A stretch of 64,000 nucleotides of DNA. It comes from Pseudomonadota bacterium (lineage in GTDB: Bacteria; Pseudomonadota; Alphaproteobacteria; Rhizobiales; Phreatobacteraceae). A program made the translations under genes and the position numbers. Each line of letters begins with the position of its first letter. The first letter of the stretch is position 1. The stretch lies in contig JAIUOO010000016.1 in assembly GCA_020161695.1 (NCBI GenBank), positions 62,001 to 126,000 on the forward strand, read 5' to 3'. Below, in pieces: positions 28,254 to 37,976 of this stretch. The notes under the pieces are model-generated. The model saw only the letters and a list, made by a program, of their open reading frames with translations, made no database searches and was not told the DNA's origin.

Positions 28254-28358
28254 CCGGCCTATCGTCTGTGATCATGCCCTTGCGCCGGCCCGCTACATGG
28301 TGAACATTCCGCTCTCTTTCGTGGTCAGGCGCGCATGGTTCGGCGCGCGGAGTGCCGG

Positions 28359-28760
28359 ATGATCGGTCTCGTCATCGTCACGCATGGCCAGTTGGCCGTC
28401 GAGTTTCGCCATGCGATGGAGCATGTGGTCGGACCGCAGAAGCAGGTCGAGACCATCGCCATCGGCCCGAGCGACGACATGGATCAGCGCCGCCGCGATA
28501 TCATCGCGGCCGTCGATCAGGTCGATAGCGGCGACGGCGTGGCCGTCCTCACCGACATGTTCGGCGGCACGCCCTCCAATCTCGCCATATCGGTGATGAG
28601 CGGACGCCCGGTGGAGGTCATTGCCGGCATCAATCTGCCGATGCTGGTCAAGCTCGCGACGGTGCGCACCGAAAAGCCGCTTCAGGAAGCGGTGCTGCAC
28701 GCGCAGGAAGCCGGCCGCAAATACATCAATATTGCGAGCCGCGTGCTGGCAGGCCATTGA
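28359..28760 (+). CDS. PTS EIIA component, mannose family
   Basis: A 133-aa EIIA(Man)-type domain. It begins MIGLVIVTHGQLA, with the phosphoaccepting histidine H9 in VTHG, and contains the hallmark TDMFGGTPSN. No EIIB, EIIC or EIID domains or genes follow, so it is an orphan regulatory EIIA rather than part of a sugar transporter. ATG at 28359 was chosen because an upstream in-frame start (28335) gives a non-family N-terminus. It stands between hprK and the HPr gene. Confidence 0.92.
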   Translation: MIGLVIVTHGQLAVEFRHAMEHVVGPQKQVETIAIGPSDDMDQRRRDIIAAVDQVDSGDGVAVLTDMFGGTPSNLAISVMSGRPVEVIAGINLPMLVKLATVRTEKPLQEAVLHAQEAGRKYINIASRVLAGH

Positions 28761-28855
28761 GATCGTGCGGAAATCACGGTTAGACTGGCGCGCTGCGCCG
28801 AGCGGGCCGCCAGAAGCTGCTGCAGTAACGCCATCAGGCAGAGGAAACGACCGCA

Positions 28856-29176
28856 ATGGCGGACGATAGCGCTGCGTTCTCCCCCGATGCGCCCGCGACG
28901 CCCGGAGAGGTGCTGCGCGAACTGCCGATCATCAACAAGCGGGGGCTGCATGCGCGCGCCTCGGCCAAGTTCGTCGCCTGCGTCGACCGGTTCAACGCCT
29001 CGGTGAAGGTGTCGCGCTGCGGCGAGACGGTGGACGGTTCCTCGATCATGGGCCTGATGATGCTCGCGGCGGCCATTGGCACATCCGTCACCGTCCGCGC
29101 CAGCGGCGCCGAGGCCACCGAGGCTGTCGACGCGCTCGCGGCATTGCTCGCCGACCGTTTCGGCGAGGGAGAATAG
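28856..29176 (+). CDS. ptsH: Phosphocarrier protein HPr (PtsH)
   Basis: A 106-aa HPr with an N-terminal extension of about 20 residues. The EI phosphorylation site is H32 in NKRGLHARASAKF, and the HprK target serine is in the conserved DGSSIMGLMML. No ptsI (enzyme I) or sugar-specific permease accompanies it. Together with the EIIA and HprK it forms the regulatory PTS branch typical of Rhizobiales. It ends the chvI-chvG-hprK-EIIA-HPr series. Confidence 0.94.
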   Translation: MADDSAAFSPDAPATPGEVLRELPIINKRGLHARASAKFVACVDRFNASVKVSRCGETVDGSSIMGLMMLAAAIGTSVTVRASGAEATEAVDALAALLADRFGEGE

Positions 29177-29219
29177 GCCGGCGCGCGACGACAGGCGCAG
29201 CGCTTCGCAAGGATTTCCG

Positions 29220-29753
29220 ATGACCGAGCCCCAAATCCCCGAAACCCGGCCCGAACGCTTCGAGGCCGGTATCGAACGGGCGATCTTCGCCGGCCGGTGG
29301 CTGATGGCGCCGTTCTATATCGGCCTGATGCTCGGGCTCGCGGCGCTGATGGTCGTCTTCGTCCGTGATCTCGTCGCATTCATCATCAAGGTGCCGACCG
29401 CCAAGGAAGCCGACGTGATCCTCGGCGTGCTGACGCTGATCGACCTGTCGCTGGCCGCGAACCTCGTCATCATGGTGGTGTTCTCGGGCTGGGAGAACTT
29501 CGTGTCGAAAATGGAGCACATCACCGCGCGCGACCGGCCGGAATGGATGGGCACGATCGATTTCTCCGCCTTGAAGCTGAAACTGCTCGCCTCCATCGTC
29601 GCCATTTCGGCGATCCATCTGCTCAAGGCCTTCATGAATGTCGGGGCCATGTCGGACCGCGAGATGATGTGGCTGGTCGGCATCCACGTCGTCTTCGTGA
29701 CCTCCGGCGTCCTGCTGGCGTTGCAGGACCGCCTGACGGGTCACTCGCACTGA
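29220..29753 (+). CDS. YqhA/UPF0114 family inner-membrane protein
   Basis: A 177-aa membrane protein of the YqhA (UPF0114) family, function unknown. Hydrophobic segments occur at about residues 35-55, 75-95, 125-140 and 150-168. The motifs GRWLMAPFYIGL, IDLSLAANLVIMV and the FSGWENFVSK loop are typical. AAGGA lies six bases before the chosen ATG. The stop overlaps the following methyltransferase ATG (TGATG), so the two are probably co-translated. Confidence 0.88.
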   Translation: MTEPQIPETRPERFEAGIERAIFAGRWLMAPFYIGLMLGLAALMVVFVRDLVAFIIKVPTAKEADVILGVLTLIDLSLAANLVIMVVFSGWENFVSKMEHITARDRPEWMGTIDFSALKLKLLASIVAISAIHLLKAFMNVGAMSDREMMWLVGIHVVFVTSGVLLALQDRLTGHSH

Positions 29754-30466
29754 TGGCCGACTGGCGCTCCTTCTGGGATGGCGAGCACGCCATCTATGTC
29801 AGCGACCGGCACAAGGACCTGCATTACCGCGCCATCGCGGACGGTATCCTCGACCACCTCCGGCTGGCGGGCGCGGACCGGCAGGCGGTCCTGCTCGATT
29901 ATGCCTGCGGCGAAGCGCTGGAAGCGGGCCGTGTCGCGGGCGCCATCGGGCGCCTCATCCTCTGCGACGGCGCGCCGACCGTCGTCGCCAAGCTGCGCGA
30001 GCGCTTCGCCTCGGAGCCGAAGATCGCCAGCGCCCTGCCGGAAGACCTCGACGGCGTGCTGGCGGATGGCGGCGCCGACCTGATCGTCGTCTCCTCGCTG
30101 ATCCAGTACCTGTCCCCCGCCGATCTGGAGACTCTGCTCGACCGCTTCCGCGCCAAGCTGAAGCCGAGCGGCCGGCTGGTCATCGCCGACGTGATCCCGC
30201 CGGACGCCGGGATCGTTGCGGATGTCGCCTCGCTGCTCCGCAATGCCTGGAGCGGCGGCTTCTTCCTCTCCGCCGTCGCCGGCCTCGCGGCCACCGCCGT
30301 CTCGCCCTATCGCAAACTGCGCGGCGAACTGGGGCTGTCGACCTATGCGCCGGCGGACATGATCGCGCTCCTTGCCCGTCACGGCTTCGCGGCCGAGCGC
30401 CATCTGCCGAATCTCGGCCTGACGCCGCACCGCATGACCTTTGTCGCCCGCCCCACGCGGCCGTGA
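29753..30466 (+). CDS. Class I SAM-dependent methyltransferase
   Basis: A 237-aa protein with a Rossmann-like SAM-methyltransferase pattern. A glycine motif in modified form (LLDYACGEALEAGRVA), an acidic residue after strand 2 (ILCDGAP), and motif IV/V segments (ADLIVVSSLIQYLSP; LKPSGRLVIADVIPP) are visible. The substrate is unknown; the layout resembles small-molecule or lipid methyltransferases. The start overlaps the stop of the YqhA-family gene. An open frame further upstream lies within that gene and is not supported. Confidence 0.78.
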   Translation: MADWRSFWDGEHAIYVSDRHKDLHYRAIADGILDHLRLAGADRQAVLLDYACGEALEAGRVAGAIGRLILCDGAPTVVAKLRERFASEPKIASALPEDLDGVLADGGADLIVVSSLIQYLSPADLETLLDRFRAKLKPSGRLVIADVIPPDAGIVADVASLLRNAWSGGFFLSAVAGLAATAVSPYRKLRGELGLSTYAPADMIALLARHGFAAERHLPNLGLTPHRMTFVARPTRP

Positions 30467-30544
30467 CGGTTTGACACCGGCAGGGTGTTTCGGCATATCG
30501 ATCATATCGTTCGTTGAAGCGAACGCGTGACATTGCGGTGCGCG

Positions 30545-31693
30545 ATGAATCCGATTTTCGCCGACCTGCCCACCACCGTCTTCGAGGTCATGTCGCAGCT
30601 TGCGCGCGAGACTGGGGCGATCAATCTCGGTCAGGGTTTTCCCGACGACCCCGGCCCGGCCGACGTGCGCGAAAAGGCGGCCGAGGCCGTCATTTCCGGC
30701 TGGAACCAGTATCCGCCGATGATGGGCCTGCCCGAGCTCCGGCAGGCGGTTGCGACTCACTACGGCCTGCACCAGAACCTGGCGATCGATCCGGCGCAGG
30801 AGGTGATGATCACCTCGGGCGCGACCGAGGCGATTGCCGGCGCGCTGTTCGCGCTGATCGAGCCGGGCGACGAGGTGGTGCTGTTCCAGCCCATGTACGA
30901 CGCCTATCTGCCGCTGGTCCGCCGTGCCGGCGGCGTGCCGCGCTTCGTGACGCTGCGCCCGCCGCACTGGCGCTTCACGGAGGAAGACCTGGCCGCCGTC
31001 TTCTCGCCGAAGACGCGCGTGGTCCTGTTGAACAACCCGCTCAATCCGGCGGCGTCCGTCACCCCGACCGAAGACCTCGCGCTGCTCGGCCGCTTCTGCG
31101 AGCGCTTCGGCGCCACCGTCATTTCCGACGAGGTCTGGGAACATGTCGTGTTCGACGGCCACAGGCACGTTTCGGTGCTCAACGTCCCCGGCCTGCGCGA
31201 GCGCTCGGTCAAGATCGGATCGGCCGGCAAGATCTTCTCGCTGACCGGCTGGAAGGTCGGCTTCGTCGTCGCGGCGCCCGCCATCATGCGCGTGCTGGCC
31301 AAGGCCCATCAGTTCCTGACCTTCACGACGCCGCCGAACCTTCAGGCCGCCGTCGCCTATGGCCTCGGCAAGGACACCGGCTATTTCGACGGCATGCGTG
31401 CCGACCTGCAGCGCGCCCGCGACCGTTTCCAGGCCGGCCTCGTCCGCTGCGGCTTCGACGTGCTGCCGAGCGCGGCGACCTATTTCATCAATATCGACCT
31501 GGCGCCGGCCGGCATCTCGGACGATGTCGCCTTCTGCAAGAGCCTCGTGCAGCAGCACGGCGTCGCGGCCATTCCCGTCTCCGCCTTCTATGCCGAGACG
31601 CCGGTGACCTCGGTCGTGCGCTTCTGCTTCGCCAAGCGCGACGAGACGCTCGACGGCGCGCTGGATCGCCTCGCCCGCGTCGGAGCGGGTTGA
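30545..31693 (+). CDS. Class I/II PLP-dependent aminotransferase
   Basis: A 382-aa fold-type I aminotransferase. Visible elements are INLGQGFPDDPGP, the pyrophosphate/PLP region GATEAI, NNPLNPAAS, SDEVWEHVVFDG, the PLP-lysine region SAGKIFSLTGWKVG, and a C-terminal VRFCFAKRDETL. The N-terminus and GWNQYPPMMG are like methionine/kynurenine aminotransferases (YbdL/KAT group), but the amino-acid substrate cannot be fixed. ATG at 30545 lacks a strong ribosome-binding site; GTG at 30527 is an alternative. It converges on the Rrf2-type regulator. Confidence 0.87.
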   Translation: MNPIFADLPTTVFEVMSQLARETGAINLGQGFPDDPGPADVREKAAEAVISGWNQYPPMMGLPELRQAVATHYGLHQNLAIDPAQEVMITSGATEAIAGALFALIEPGDEVVLFQPMYDAYLPLVRRAGGVPRFVTLRPPHWRFTEEDLAAVFSPKTRVVLLNNPLNPAASVTPTEDLALLGRFCERFGATVISDEVWEHVVFDGHRHVSVLNVPGLRERSVKIGSAGKIFSLTGWKVGFVVAAPAIMRVLAKAHQFLTFTTPPNLQAAVAYGLGKDTGYFDGMRADLQRARDRFQAGLVRCGFDVLPSAATYFINIDLAPAGISDDVAFCKSLVQQHGVAAIPVSAFYAETPVTSVVRFCFAKRDETLDGALDRLARVGAG

Positions 31694-31697
31694 GCCG

Positions 31698-32135
31698 TCA
31701 GGCGGTCTCGAACTGCAGGTTGGGAGAGTCCGCGAGGTTCTCCGACGCCGCCGCGCAGAGTTCTGCGATCGTTATCCGGTCGAGCTGGGCGAAATAGGTG
31801 CGCTCGGCGGCCTCGACCGCGGGCACCACCACTGCCGACACGAGCGGCGAGATCGCGTCGAACTCGTCGTCCGCGATCTCCACCGTGGCACGGACGATCT
31901 CGCCACAGGTGATGGACCTGCGCTCGCGCGCGAGGTCATAGCCGCCGCGCGGCCCTCTCATGCCCTTGAGGATGCCGTTGCGGACCAGCGCCTGCAGCAG
32001 CGGCTCCAGATGGCGCGGAGGCAGGTTCTGGCGGGCAGCCAGAGCCTTGGCTGCGACCGGTCCCGAGACCGCGTGCAGCGCAATATCGACAACGGCGGCA
32101 ATCGCCAGCCGGCCACGACGCGACAGGATCGGCAT
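31698..32135 (-). CDS. Rrf2-family transcriptional regulator
   Basis: A 145-aa Rrf2-type winged-helix protein. The HTH region (GPVAAKALAARQNLPPRHLEPLLQALVRNGIL) and the wing GMRGPRGGYDLARE are clear. The three-cysteine cluster that holds the Fe-S centre in IscR/RirA/NsrR is absent; only isolated cysteines occur, so it probably does not sense through a 2Fe-2S cluster. Target genes are unknown. It lies downstream of dut on the same strand with a gap of about 120 bases, so it may have its own promoter. Confidence 0.86.
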   Translation of the reverse strand: MPILSRRGRLAIAAVVDIALHAVSGPVAAKALAARQNLPPRHLEPLLQALVRNGILKGMRGPRGGYDLARERRSITCGEIVRATVEIADDEFDAISPLVSAVVVPAVEAAERTYFAQLDRITIAELCAAASENLADSPNLQFETA

Positions 32136-32255
32136 GATGTCCTCGACCTGATGGGCGACGTCGCTCACCCGGGCGCAGCAGATCACAGCTTGATGGTGGT
32201 TAGAAGGACCATTTCGTGCATGCGCCCCGTGTCTACAACGCAGGGAAGAATTTTC

Positions 32256-32714
32256 TCAACGGCCGGTTGAGCCGAATCCGCCAGTACCACGCTGGGTCTC
32301 CGGCAGGTCGAGGGAGGTAGCCAGTTCCGCGGCGGTGACGGGGGCGATGACCAATTGGGCGATCCGCTCGCCGCGGGCGATGGTCACCGCCGCCTCGCCG
32401 AGATTGATCAGGATGACCTTCACCTCGCCGCGATAGTCGGCGTCGATGGTGCCGGGCGCGTTGGCCACGGTGATGCCGTGCTTCAGCGCGAGCCCGGAGC
32501 GCGGCCGCACCTGCCCCTCGTAGCCGGGCGGTATCGCCATGGCGAGGCCGGTCGGGACCGCCGCGCGGGCGAGCGGCTTCAGCACCAGCGGTTCGTCCGC
32601 CGGCAGCGCCGCGACGAGGTCCATGCCGGCGGCATGTTCCGTCTGCGCGGCGGGCAGCGGCAGCCCCTCGCCATGCGGCAGCCGCTGGACCGGGATCGCG
32701 AGCCGTGTGGTCAT
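32256..32714 (-). CDS. dut: dUTP diphosphatase Dut
   Basis: A trimeric dUTPase of 152 aa that hydrolyses dUTP to dUMP, keeping uracil out of DNA and feeding dTMP synthesis. Family motifs are present in order: AAGMDLVA (motif 1), [11 protein letters not shown] (motif 2), [13 protein letters not shown] (motif 3), [10 protein letters not shown] (motif 4) and the C-terminal [11 protein letters not shown] (motif 5) that closes over the nucleotide. It follows coaBC by 13 bases, a linkage common in proteobacteria. Confidence 0.96.
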   Translation of the reverse strand: MTTRLAIPVQRLPHGEGLPLPAAQTEHAAGMDLVAALPADEPLVLKPLARAAVPTGLAMAIPPGYEGQVRPRSGLALKHGITVANAPGTIDADYRGEVKVILINLGEAAVTIARGERIAQLVIAPVTAAELATSLDLPETQRGTGGFGSTGR

Positions 32715-32727
32715 GCCGTCAGTCCGA

Positions 32728-33939
32728 TCATGTCTTGCCGAGCCTGTCGGCGAGCCGCGCCACCAGCGCGCGCGCCACCTCGTCCTTCGACTGGCGCGCC
32801 CAGGTCTCGACGCCGTCAGGCGTCACCAGATGGACCGTGTTGGCATCGCCGCCGAACGTGCCGGTGCCGGTCGCGACGTCGTTGGCGACGATCAGGTCGC
32901 AGCCCTTGCGCGCCAGCTTGGCACGGGCGTTGTCGATGACATTGTCGGTTTCGGCGGCAAATCCCACGACAAGATCCGGCCGTCCGGCCTTCAGGCCGGC
33001 GACGGTCGCGAGGATGTCGGGGTTCTCGACGAAGGCGAGGCTCGGTGGGCCGCCGGCGCCCTTCTTGATCTTGCCGCCGGCGACATCGGCGACGCGCCAG
33101 TCGGCGACCGCCGCCGCGAACACGGCTATGGCGGCGGGCAGCGCCTTCTCGACCGCCGCCAGCATGTCGCGCGCGCTCTCGACATGCACGACGTTGACCC
33201 CGACCGGATCGGGGATCGCGACCGGGCCGGTCACCAGCGTCACCTCGGCGCCGGCCTCGGCGGCCGCCCTGGCGATGGCGTGGCCCTGCTTGCCGGAGGA
33301 ATGGTTGGAAATGTAGCGCACGGGGTCGATCGCCTCGCGGGTCGGCCCGGAGGTCACCACGACCTTGCGGCCCTTGAGCGGATGGCTCACCGCCGGGTTC
33401 GCCATCATCGCCTCGATGGCGGCGATGATCTCCGGCACCTCGGCCATGCGGCCGGGCCCGAATTCGCCGCAGGCCATGGAGCCGTCATTCGGCCCGACGA
33501 CGCTGACGCCATCGCCGCGCAGGGTCGCGAGATTGCGCTGCGTTGCCGGGTGCAGCCACATCCGCACGTTCATGGCGGGCGCGATCAGCACCCGCTTGTC
33601 GGTGGCGAGCAGGGCGGTCGAGGCGAGGTCGTTGGAATGGCCGTTGGCCATCTTGGCCATCAGGTCGGCGGTTGCCGGCGCGACCACCATCAGGTCGGCG
33701 TCGCGCGACAGTTCGATATGGCCCATGTCATTCTCGTCGGTGAGCGAGAACAGTTCCTGGAACACCTTGTCGCCGGTCAGCGAGCCGACCGAGAGCGGCG
33801 TGACGAATTCGGTGCCGGCTTTGGTCAGGATCGCCCGCACCGTCGCGCCGCGGTCCTGCAGCCGCCGGATCAGTTCCAGCGACTTGTAGGCCGCGATGCC
33901 GCCGCCGATGACGAGAAGAATGCGCTTGCCGACGAGCAT
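32728..33939 (-). CDS. coaBC: Bifunctional phosphopantothenoylcysteine decarboxylase/synthetase CoaBC
   Basis: CoaBC performs two steps of coenzyme A synthesis: CTP-dependent joining of phosphopantothenate with cysteine (CoaB), then decarboxylation (CoaC). The 403-aa protein has the N-terminal flavin domain ([25 protein letters not shown]) and the active-site cysteine loop [15 protein letters not shown]. The C-terminal CoaB domain has [18 protein letters not shown] and AAVADWR. ATG at 33939 starts MLVGKRIL, as in the family. The long upstream frame overlaps amn and is not coding. It precedes dut. Confidence 0.95.
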   Translation of the reverse strand: MLVGKRILLVIGGGIAAYKSLELIRRLQDRGATVRAILTKAGTEFVTPLSVGSLTGDKVFQELFSLTDENDMGHIELSRDADLMVVAPATADLMAKMANGHSNDLASTALLATDKRVLIAPAMNVRMWLHPATQRNLATLRGDGVSVVGPNDGSMACGEFGPGRMAEVPEIIAAIEAMMANPAVSHPLKGRKVVVTSGPTREAIDPVRYISNHSSGKQGHAIARAAAEAGAEVTLVTGPVAIPDPVGVNVVHVESARDMLAAVEKALPAAIAVFAAAVADWRVADVAGGKIKKGAGGPPSLAFVENPDILATVAGLKAGRPDLVVGFAAETDNVIDNARAKLARKGCDLIVANDVATGTGTFGGDANTVHLVTPDGVETWARQSKDEVARALVARLADRLGKT

Positions 33940-34025
33940 GATGCGATGCCCCGGGGTGGAGGGTGGCGCGAAGGTAAGGGTTTGCGGCGGCCTTTCAAGG
34001 CCGCCGAGCGGCAGGCCTGCCTGCC

Positions 34026-35471
34026 TCACCGGAACGGCGGTTCGTCGAAACTGCGCAGCTTGCGCGAGTGGATCGCCCCGCCGGTGCGCTTCAGCCGCTC
34101 GACCGCGTCGAGCCCGACCAGCAGGTGCTGGGCGACGGCATTGGCATAGAAGGCGCTGGCAGCGCCCGGCAGCTTGATCTCGCCATGCAGCGGCTTGTCG
34201 GAGACGCAGAGCAGCGTCCCGTAGGGCACACGCAGCCGGTAGCCCTGCGCGGCGATGGTGCCGCTCTCCATGTCCACCGCGATGGCGCGCGACAGATTGA
34301 ACAGGCGTGCTTCCTGCGTGTAGCGCAACTCCCAGTTGCGGTCGTCGTTGGTCACGACGGTCCCGGTCCTGAGGCGGTGCTTCAGCGCATCGCCCGACGC
34401 GCCGGTGACGGCGGCGCAGGCCTCCTGCAGGGCGGTCTGGATTTCGGCGAGGGCGGGGATCGGGATCTGCGGCGGCACCAGCGCGTCGAGGATGTGATCG
34501 CGCCTCAGATAGGCGTGGGCGAGCACATAGTCGCCGATCTCCTGCGCCTGCCTCAGGCCCCCGCAATGGCCGATCATCAGCCAGCAATGGGGCCGGAGCA
34601 CCGCCAGATGGTCGGTGATGTTCTTGGCGTTGGACGGGCCGACGCCGATATTGACCAGCGTCACGCCGGCCGTGCCCTGCCGCTCCAGGTGATAGGCCGG
34701 CATCTGGTATCGGTGCCAGGCGGAGGCCGCGACGCGCGCCACGCCGCCCTCGAGGCTGGCCGCATCGATGGTCTGGCCGCCCGGCGCGGTGAGCCGCACG
34801 GCCCGGCCGGCCGCGATCTCCTCGGCGGCCCAGGCGACGAACTGGTCGACATAGCGGTGATAGTTGGTCAGCAGGATCCACGGCTGCACCGCCCGCCAGT
34901 CCGTGCCGGTGTAATGGACCAGCCGCCGCAGCGAGTAGTCGGCGCGCACGGCGTCGAACAGCGACAGCGGCCGCGCGCCGTTGGGCAATCCGTCGAATAT
35001 GCCGTCGGCCACCTCGTCGCCGACCAGCGACAGAAGCGGCGAGGGGAAGTGCCGCGCGAGTTCCGACGGGCTTCGGCCGCCGGCTGCCAGTTCGTCGACG
35101 CCGTCGAGCACATAGGGGTAGGGGATTTCCTGCGTGCTGGGGCGCACGTCCAGCGTCGCGCCATATTCGGAGACGAGCGGGCGGAGCTGGTCGAGCAGGT
35201 AGCGCCGGAAGAAGCCGGGCTGCGTCACCGTCGTCGTATAGAGGCCGGGCTGGGAGAATTTGGCGTAGGCCCGCCGGTTGCGCGGCGCGGCCCGGTCCGG
35301 CGCATGGGTGACGGCGAGCTCGGGATAGACGAAGCGGGCGCGCTCTTCCGCGGAGGGCGGCTGACCGCCTGACAGAAAACGCTCCAGCGCGGCGCGGAGC
35401 GCGGCGGTCGCCTCGTCATAGAGCTGTTCGAGGCGGTCGACGGCGGAATCGGGCGTCAGGGTCTGGGCCAT
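34026..35471 (-). CDS. amn: AMP nucleosidase Amn
   Basis: Amn hydrolyses AMP to adenine and ribose 5-phosphate, controlling adenylate pools. The 481-aa protein has the family layout. An N-terminal regulatory domain is followed by a C-terminal phosphorylase-like catalytic domain, with NIGVGPSNAKNITDHLAVLRP, MIGHCGGLR, AVDMESGTIAAQGYR and VSDKPLHGEIK. ATG at 35471 gives MAQTLTPDSA; a longer start at 35522 is possible but lacks support. It lies 75 bases after ubiB and 86 bases before coaBC on the minus strand. Confidence 0.94.
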   Translation of the reverse strand: MAQTLTPDSAVDRLEQLYDEATAALRAALERFLSGGQPPSAEERARFVYPELAVTHAPDRAAPRNRRAYAKFSQPGLYTTTVTQPGFFRRYLLDQLRPLVSEYGATLDVRPSTQEIPYPYVLDGVDELAAGGRSPSELARHFPSPLLSLVGDEVADGIFDGLPNGARPLSLFDAVRADYSLRRLVHYTGTDWRAVQPWILLTNYHRYVDQFVAWAAEEIAAGRAVRLTAPGGQTIDAASLEGGVARVAASAWHRYQMPAYHLERQGTAGVTLVNIGVGPSNAKNITDHLAVLRPHCWLMIGHCGGLRQAQEIGDYVLAHAYLRRDHILDALVPPQIPIPALAEIQTALQEACAAVTGASGDALKHRLRTGTVVTNDDRNWELRYTQEARLFNLSRAIAVDMESGTIAAQGYRLRVPYGTLLCVSDKPLHGEIKLPGAASAFYANAVAQHLLVGLDAVERLKRTGGAIHSRKLRSFDEPPFR

Positions 35472-35546
35472 GGCGGTACTATACAGGGTCGGATGACTAG
35501 GCACGACCTCGGTGCTTCCCACCTCTCCCCGGCGGGGAAGTCGTCC

Positions 35547-37115
35547 TCACCCCCAGATCAGGTTCGCCGCCAGCAGAGCCGCGATGACCCACAGCGCCAC
35601 CGTCGACCAGCGGTTCCGCCGGGCCTCCGCCTCGCCGATGCCCTTGAGCGATTCCGGCGCCAGCACGAAGCCTTCGCGGGTCAGGGCGTCGATCCGCTCC
35701 GACAGCATGGCGGCGCGGCCGAGCAGCGCCGGGGCTTCGCCCAGCACCTTGCCGACGGCGCGCGCGCCTTCGCCGACCTCCTCGATCCGCCCGACCGGGC
35801 CGAGATTGCGCGTGATCCATTCCCGCACCACCGGCTCCGAACTTGTCCAGATGTCGAGCCGGGGATCGAGCGAGCGGGCGACGCCCTCGACCACCACCAT
35901 GGTCTTCTGGAGGAGGATCAGCTCCGTGCGCGTCTTCATCTCGAAGATGCCGGTCACCTCGAACAGCAGCGACAGGAGGTGCGCCATCGAGATCTGGTCG
36001 GCCGTGCGCGAATGGATCGGCTCGCCGATGGCGCGGATCGCCTGCGCGAACTCGTCGATGGAATGGTGCGCCGGCACATAGCCGGCCTCGAAATGCACCT
36101 CGGCCACGCGGCGGTACTGCTTGGTGATGAAGCCGAGCAGGATCTCCGCGAGGAAGCGCCGCTCCTTCGGGCCGATCCGGCCCATAATGCCGAAATCGAC
36201 CGCGACGAGATTGCCGGCCGCGTCAGCGAACAGGTTTCCCTGATGCATGTCGGCGTGGAAGAAGCCGTCGCGCAGCGCGTGGCGCAGGAAGCTCTGGATG
36301 ACGGTCTGGCCGAGCGCGCGCGGGTCGATGCCGGCGGCGGCCAGCCCCGCGCGGTCGCCGAGCCGGATGCCGTCGATCCATTCGGTGGTCAGCACGCTCT
36401 TGCCCGTGCGGTTCCAGTCGACGACCGGAACGCGGAAGCCCGGATCGTCCCTGGTCCGCTCGGCCATTTCGGAGGCGGCGGCGGCCTCCAGCCGGAGATC
36501 GAGCTCGATCGCCATGGAGCGGGCGAGCGTATCGACGATGCCGACCGGCATCAGCCGGCGGCTGTCCGGCGCGAACCGCTCGGCGAGGCGCGCCGCGAAA
36601 TAGTAGTCGGAGAGGTCGGCCCGGAAACGGTCGGCGACGCGGGGGCGCAGCACCTTCACCGCGACATCGCGCAAGGTGTCGCCGTCCTTCACCGTCGCGC
36701 GGTGGACCTGCGCGATGGAGGCGGCCGCGATCGGCGGGCCGAAGGTGACGAACAGCGTGTCGAGCGGTGCGCCCAGCGTCTCCGCGACGATCCGCTCGGC
36801 CTCCTTCGCGTCGAAGGGCGGCACCTTGTCCTGCAGCGCCTCGAGATCGGTGGCGATGGCAGCGCCCACCACGTCGGGCCGGGTCGATAGGAACTGGCCG
36901 AGCTTCACATAGGTCGGCCCGAGGCGGGTGAGGGCGGCGGTCAGCCGGTCGGCGCGCGTGCCCGTGCCGCGCCGCTCGACGAGCCGCGCCAGCTTGAGGC
37001 CGAGACGGGCGGCGGGCGGCAGCACCTGCGGATCGACGAGGCCGAACACGCCCTCGCGGGCGAAGACGAAGCCCGCACGGGCGAGGCGCGCGGCATGGAC
37101 GAGTGTCGGGATCAC
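35547..37115 (-). CDS. ubiB: Ubiquinone biosynthesis kinase-like protein UbiB
   Basis: An ABC1/ADCK/UbiB-family atypical kinase (522 aa) needed for ubiquinone synthesis. The KxGQ motif appears as YVKLGQFLSTRPD, and the AAASIAQVHRA loop replaces the usual glycine-rich loop. DGFFHADMHQGNLF holds the catalytic histidine/aspartate region, and VAVDFGIMGRIG the DFG motif. The C-terminus ends in a hydrophobic helix (STVALWVIAALLAANLIWG) that probably anchors it in the membrane. GTG at 37115 begins four bases after the ubiE stop, so the pair is tightly coupled. Confidence 0.95.
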   Translation of the reverse strand: MIPTLVHAARLARAGFVFAREGVFGLVDPQVLPPAARLGLKLARLVERRGTGTRADRLTAALTRLGPTYVKLGQFLSTRPDVVGAAIATDLEALQDKVPPFDAKEAERIVAETLGAPLDTLFVTFGPPIAAASIAQVHRATVKDGDTLRDVAVKVLRPRVADRFRADLSDYYFAARLAERFAPDSRRLMPVGIVDTLARSMAIELDLRLEAAAASEMAERTRDDPGFRVPVVDWNRTGKSVLTTEWIDGIRLGDRAGLAAAGIDPRALGQTVIQSFLRHALRDGFFHADMHQGNLFADAAGNLVAVDFGIMGRIGPKERRFLAEILLGFITKQYRRVAEVHFEAGYVPAHHSIDEFAQAIRAIGEPIHSRTADQISMAHLLSLLFEVTGIFEMKTRTELILLQKTMVVVEGVARSLDPRLDIWTSSEPVVREWITRNLGPVGRIEEVGEGARAVGKVLGEAPALLGRAAMLSERIDALTREGFVLAPESLKGIGEAEARRNRWSTVALWVIAALLAANLIWG

Positions 37116-37119
37116 GGGG

Positions 37120-37875
37120 TCAGATCTTCCAGCCGCCGGAGAGGCAGGCGATGCCCCCGGTCATCGGCGTCACCGCCACGCGCGAAAAGCCCGCCGTCTC
37201 GATCATGCCGGCGAAGGCCTCGTTGCGCGGAAACTTGCGGATCGACTCCACCAGATACTGATAGGGCTCGGCATCGCCCGTCACCATCCGCCCCATCGGC
37301 GGGATGACGCTGAACGAATAGGCGTCGTAGACACGGTCGAGGCCCGGCACGACATCCGGCGAGAATTCCAGCACCAGCAGGCGGCCGCCGGGCCGGAGCA
37401 CGCGGTAGGCCTCGTCGAGCGCCTTCTGGATGCGCGGCACGTTGCGGATGCCGAAAGCGATCGTGTAGCCGTCGAACGAGCGCGAGGGGAACGGCAGTTC
37501 CTCGGCATTGCCCCGCACGAACTCGACGCGCTCCGACAGGCCGCGCTTCCCGGCACGGTCGCGGCCGACCTTCAGCATCTCGACATTGATGTCGCAGACG
37601 GTCGCATCGGCATTGGCCCCCGCGCCGACCACCTTGAAGGCGACATCGCCCGTGCCGCCGGCGACGTCGAGATGGTGGAAGGCCCGCGTCTTCGGCACGC
37701 CGAGCCGCGTCACCATGACGTCCTTCCAGACCCGGTGCAGGCCCGCCGACATCAGGTCGTTCATCAGGTCGTAGCGGCCGGCCACCTTGTGGAACACGTC
37801 GTCCACCAGCCCCTGCTTGGCGTCGAGATCGACGCGGCGGAAGCCGAAATCGGTGGTGGAAGAGGCTGCTGACAT
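37120..37875 (-). CDS. ubiE: Ubiquinone/menaquinone C-methyltransferase UbiE
   Basis: UbiE is the SAM-dependent C-methyltransferase of ubiquinone synthesis. The 251-aa protein shows the signature [18 protein letters not shown], motif [14 protein letters not shown], and the [15 protein letters not shown] and [13 protein letters not shown] segments of the family. ATG at 37875 was chosen; the extension to 37962 lacks family similarity. UbiE heads the minus-strand run ubiE-ubiB-amn-coaBC-dut and is divergent from mutM with about 100 bases between starts, an arrangement often seen in alphaproteobacteria. Confidence 0.96.
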   Translation of the reverse strand: MSAASSTTDFGFRRVDLDAKQGLVDDVFHKVAGRYDLMNDLMSAGLHRVWKDVMVTRLGVPKTRAFHHLDVAGGTGDVAFKVVGAGANADATVCDINVEMLKVGRDRAGKRGLSERVEFVRGNAEELPFPSRSFDGYTIAFGIRNVPRIQKALDEAYRVLRPGGRLLVLEFSPDVVPGLDRVYDAYSFSVIPPMGRMVTGDAEPYQYLVESIRKFPRNEAFAGMIETAGFSRVAVTPMTGGIACLSGGWKI

Positions 37876-37976
37876 GGTCCGACCCTGCAATTCGGCCGGA
37901 CCATAGCGGAACCGGCCCCCCGGCGCTATGTGGGGATCGCCGCCGGTTTCCCGCGGCCTCACCGGATGGTTGACCG

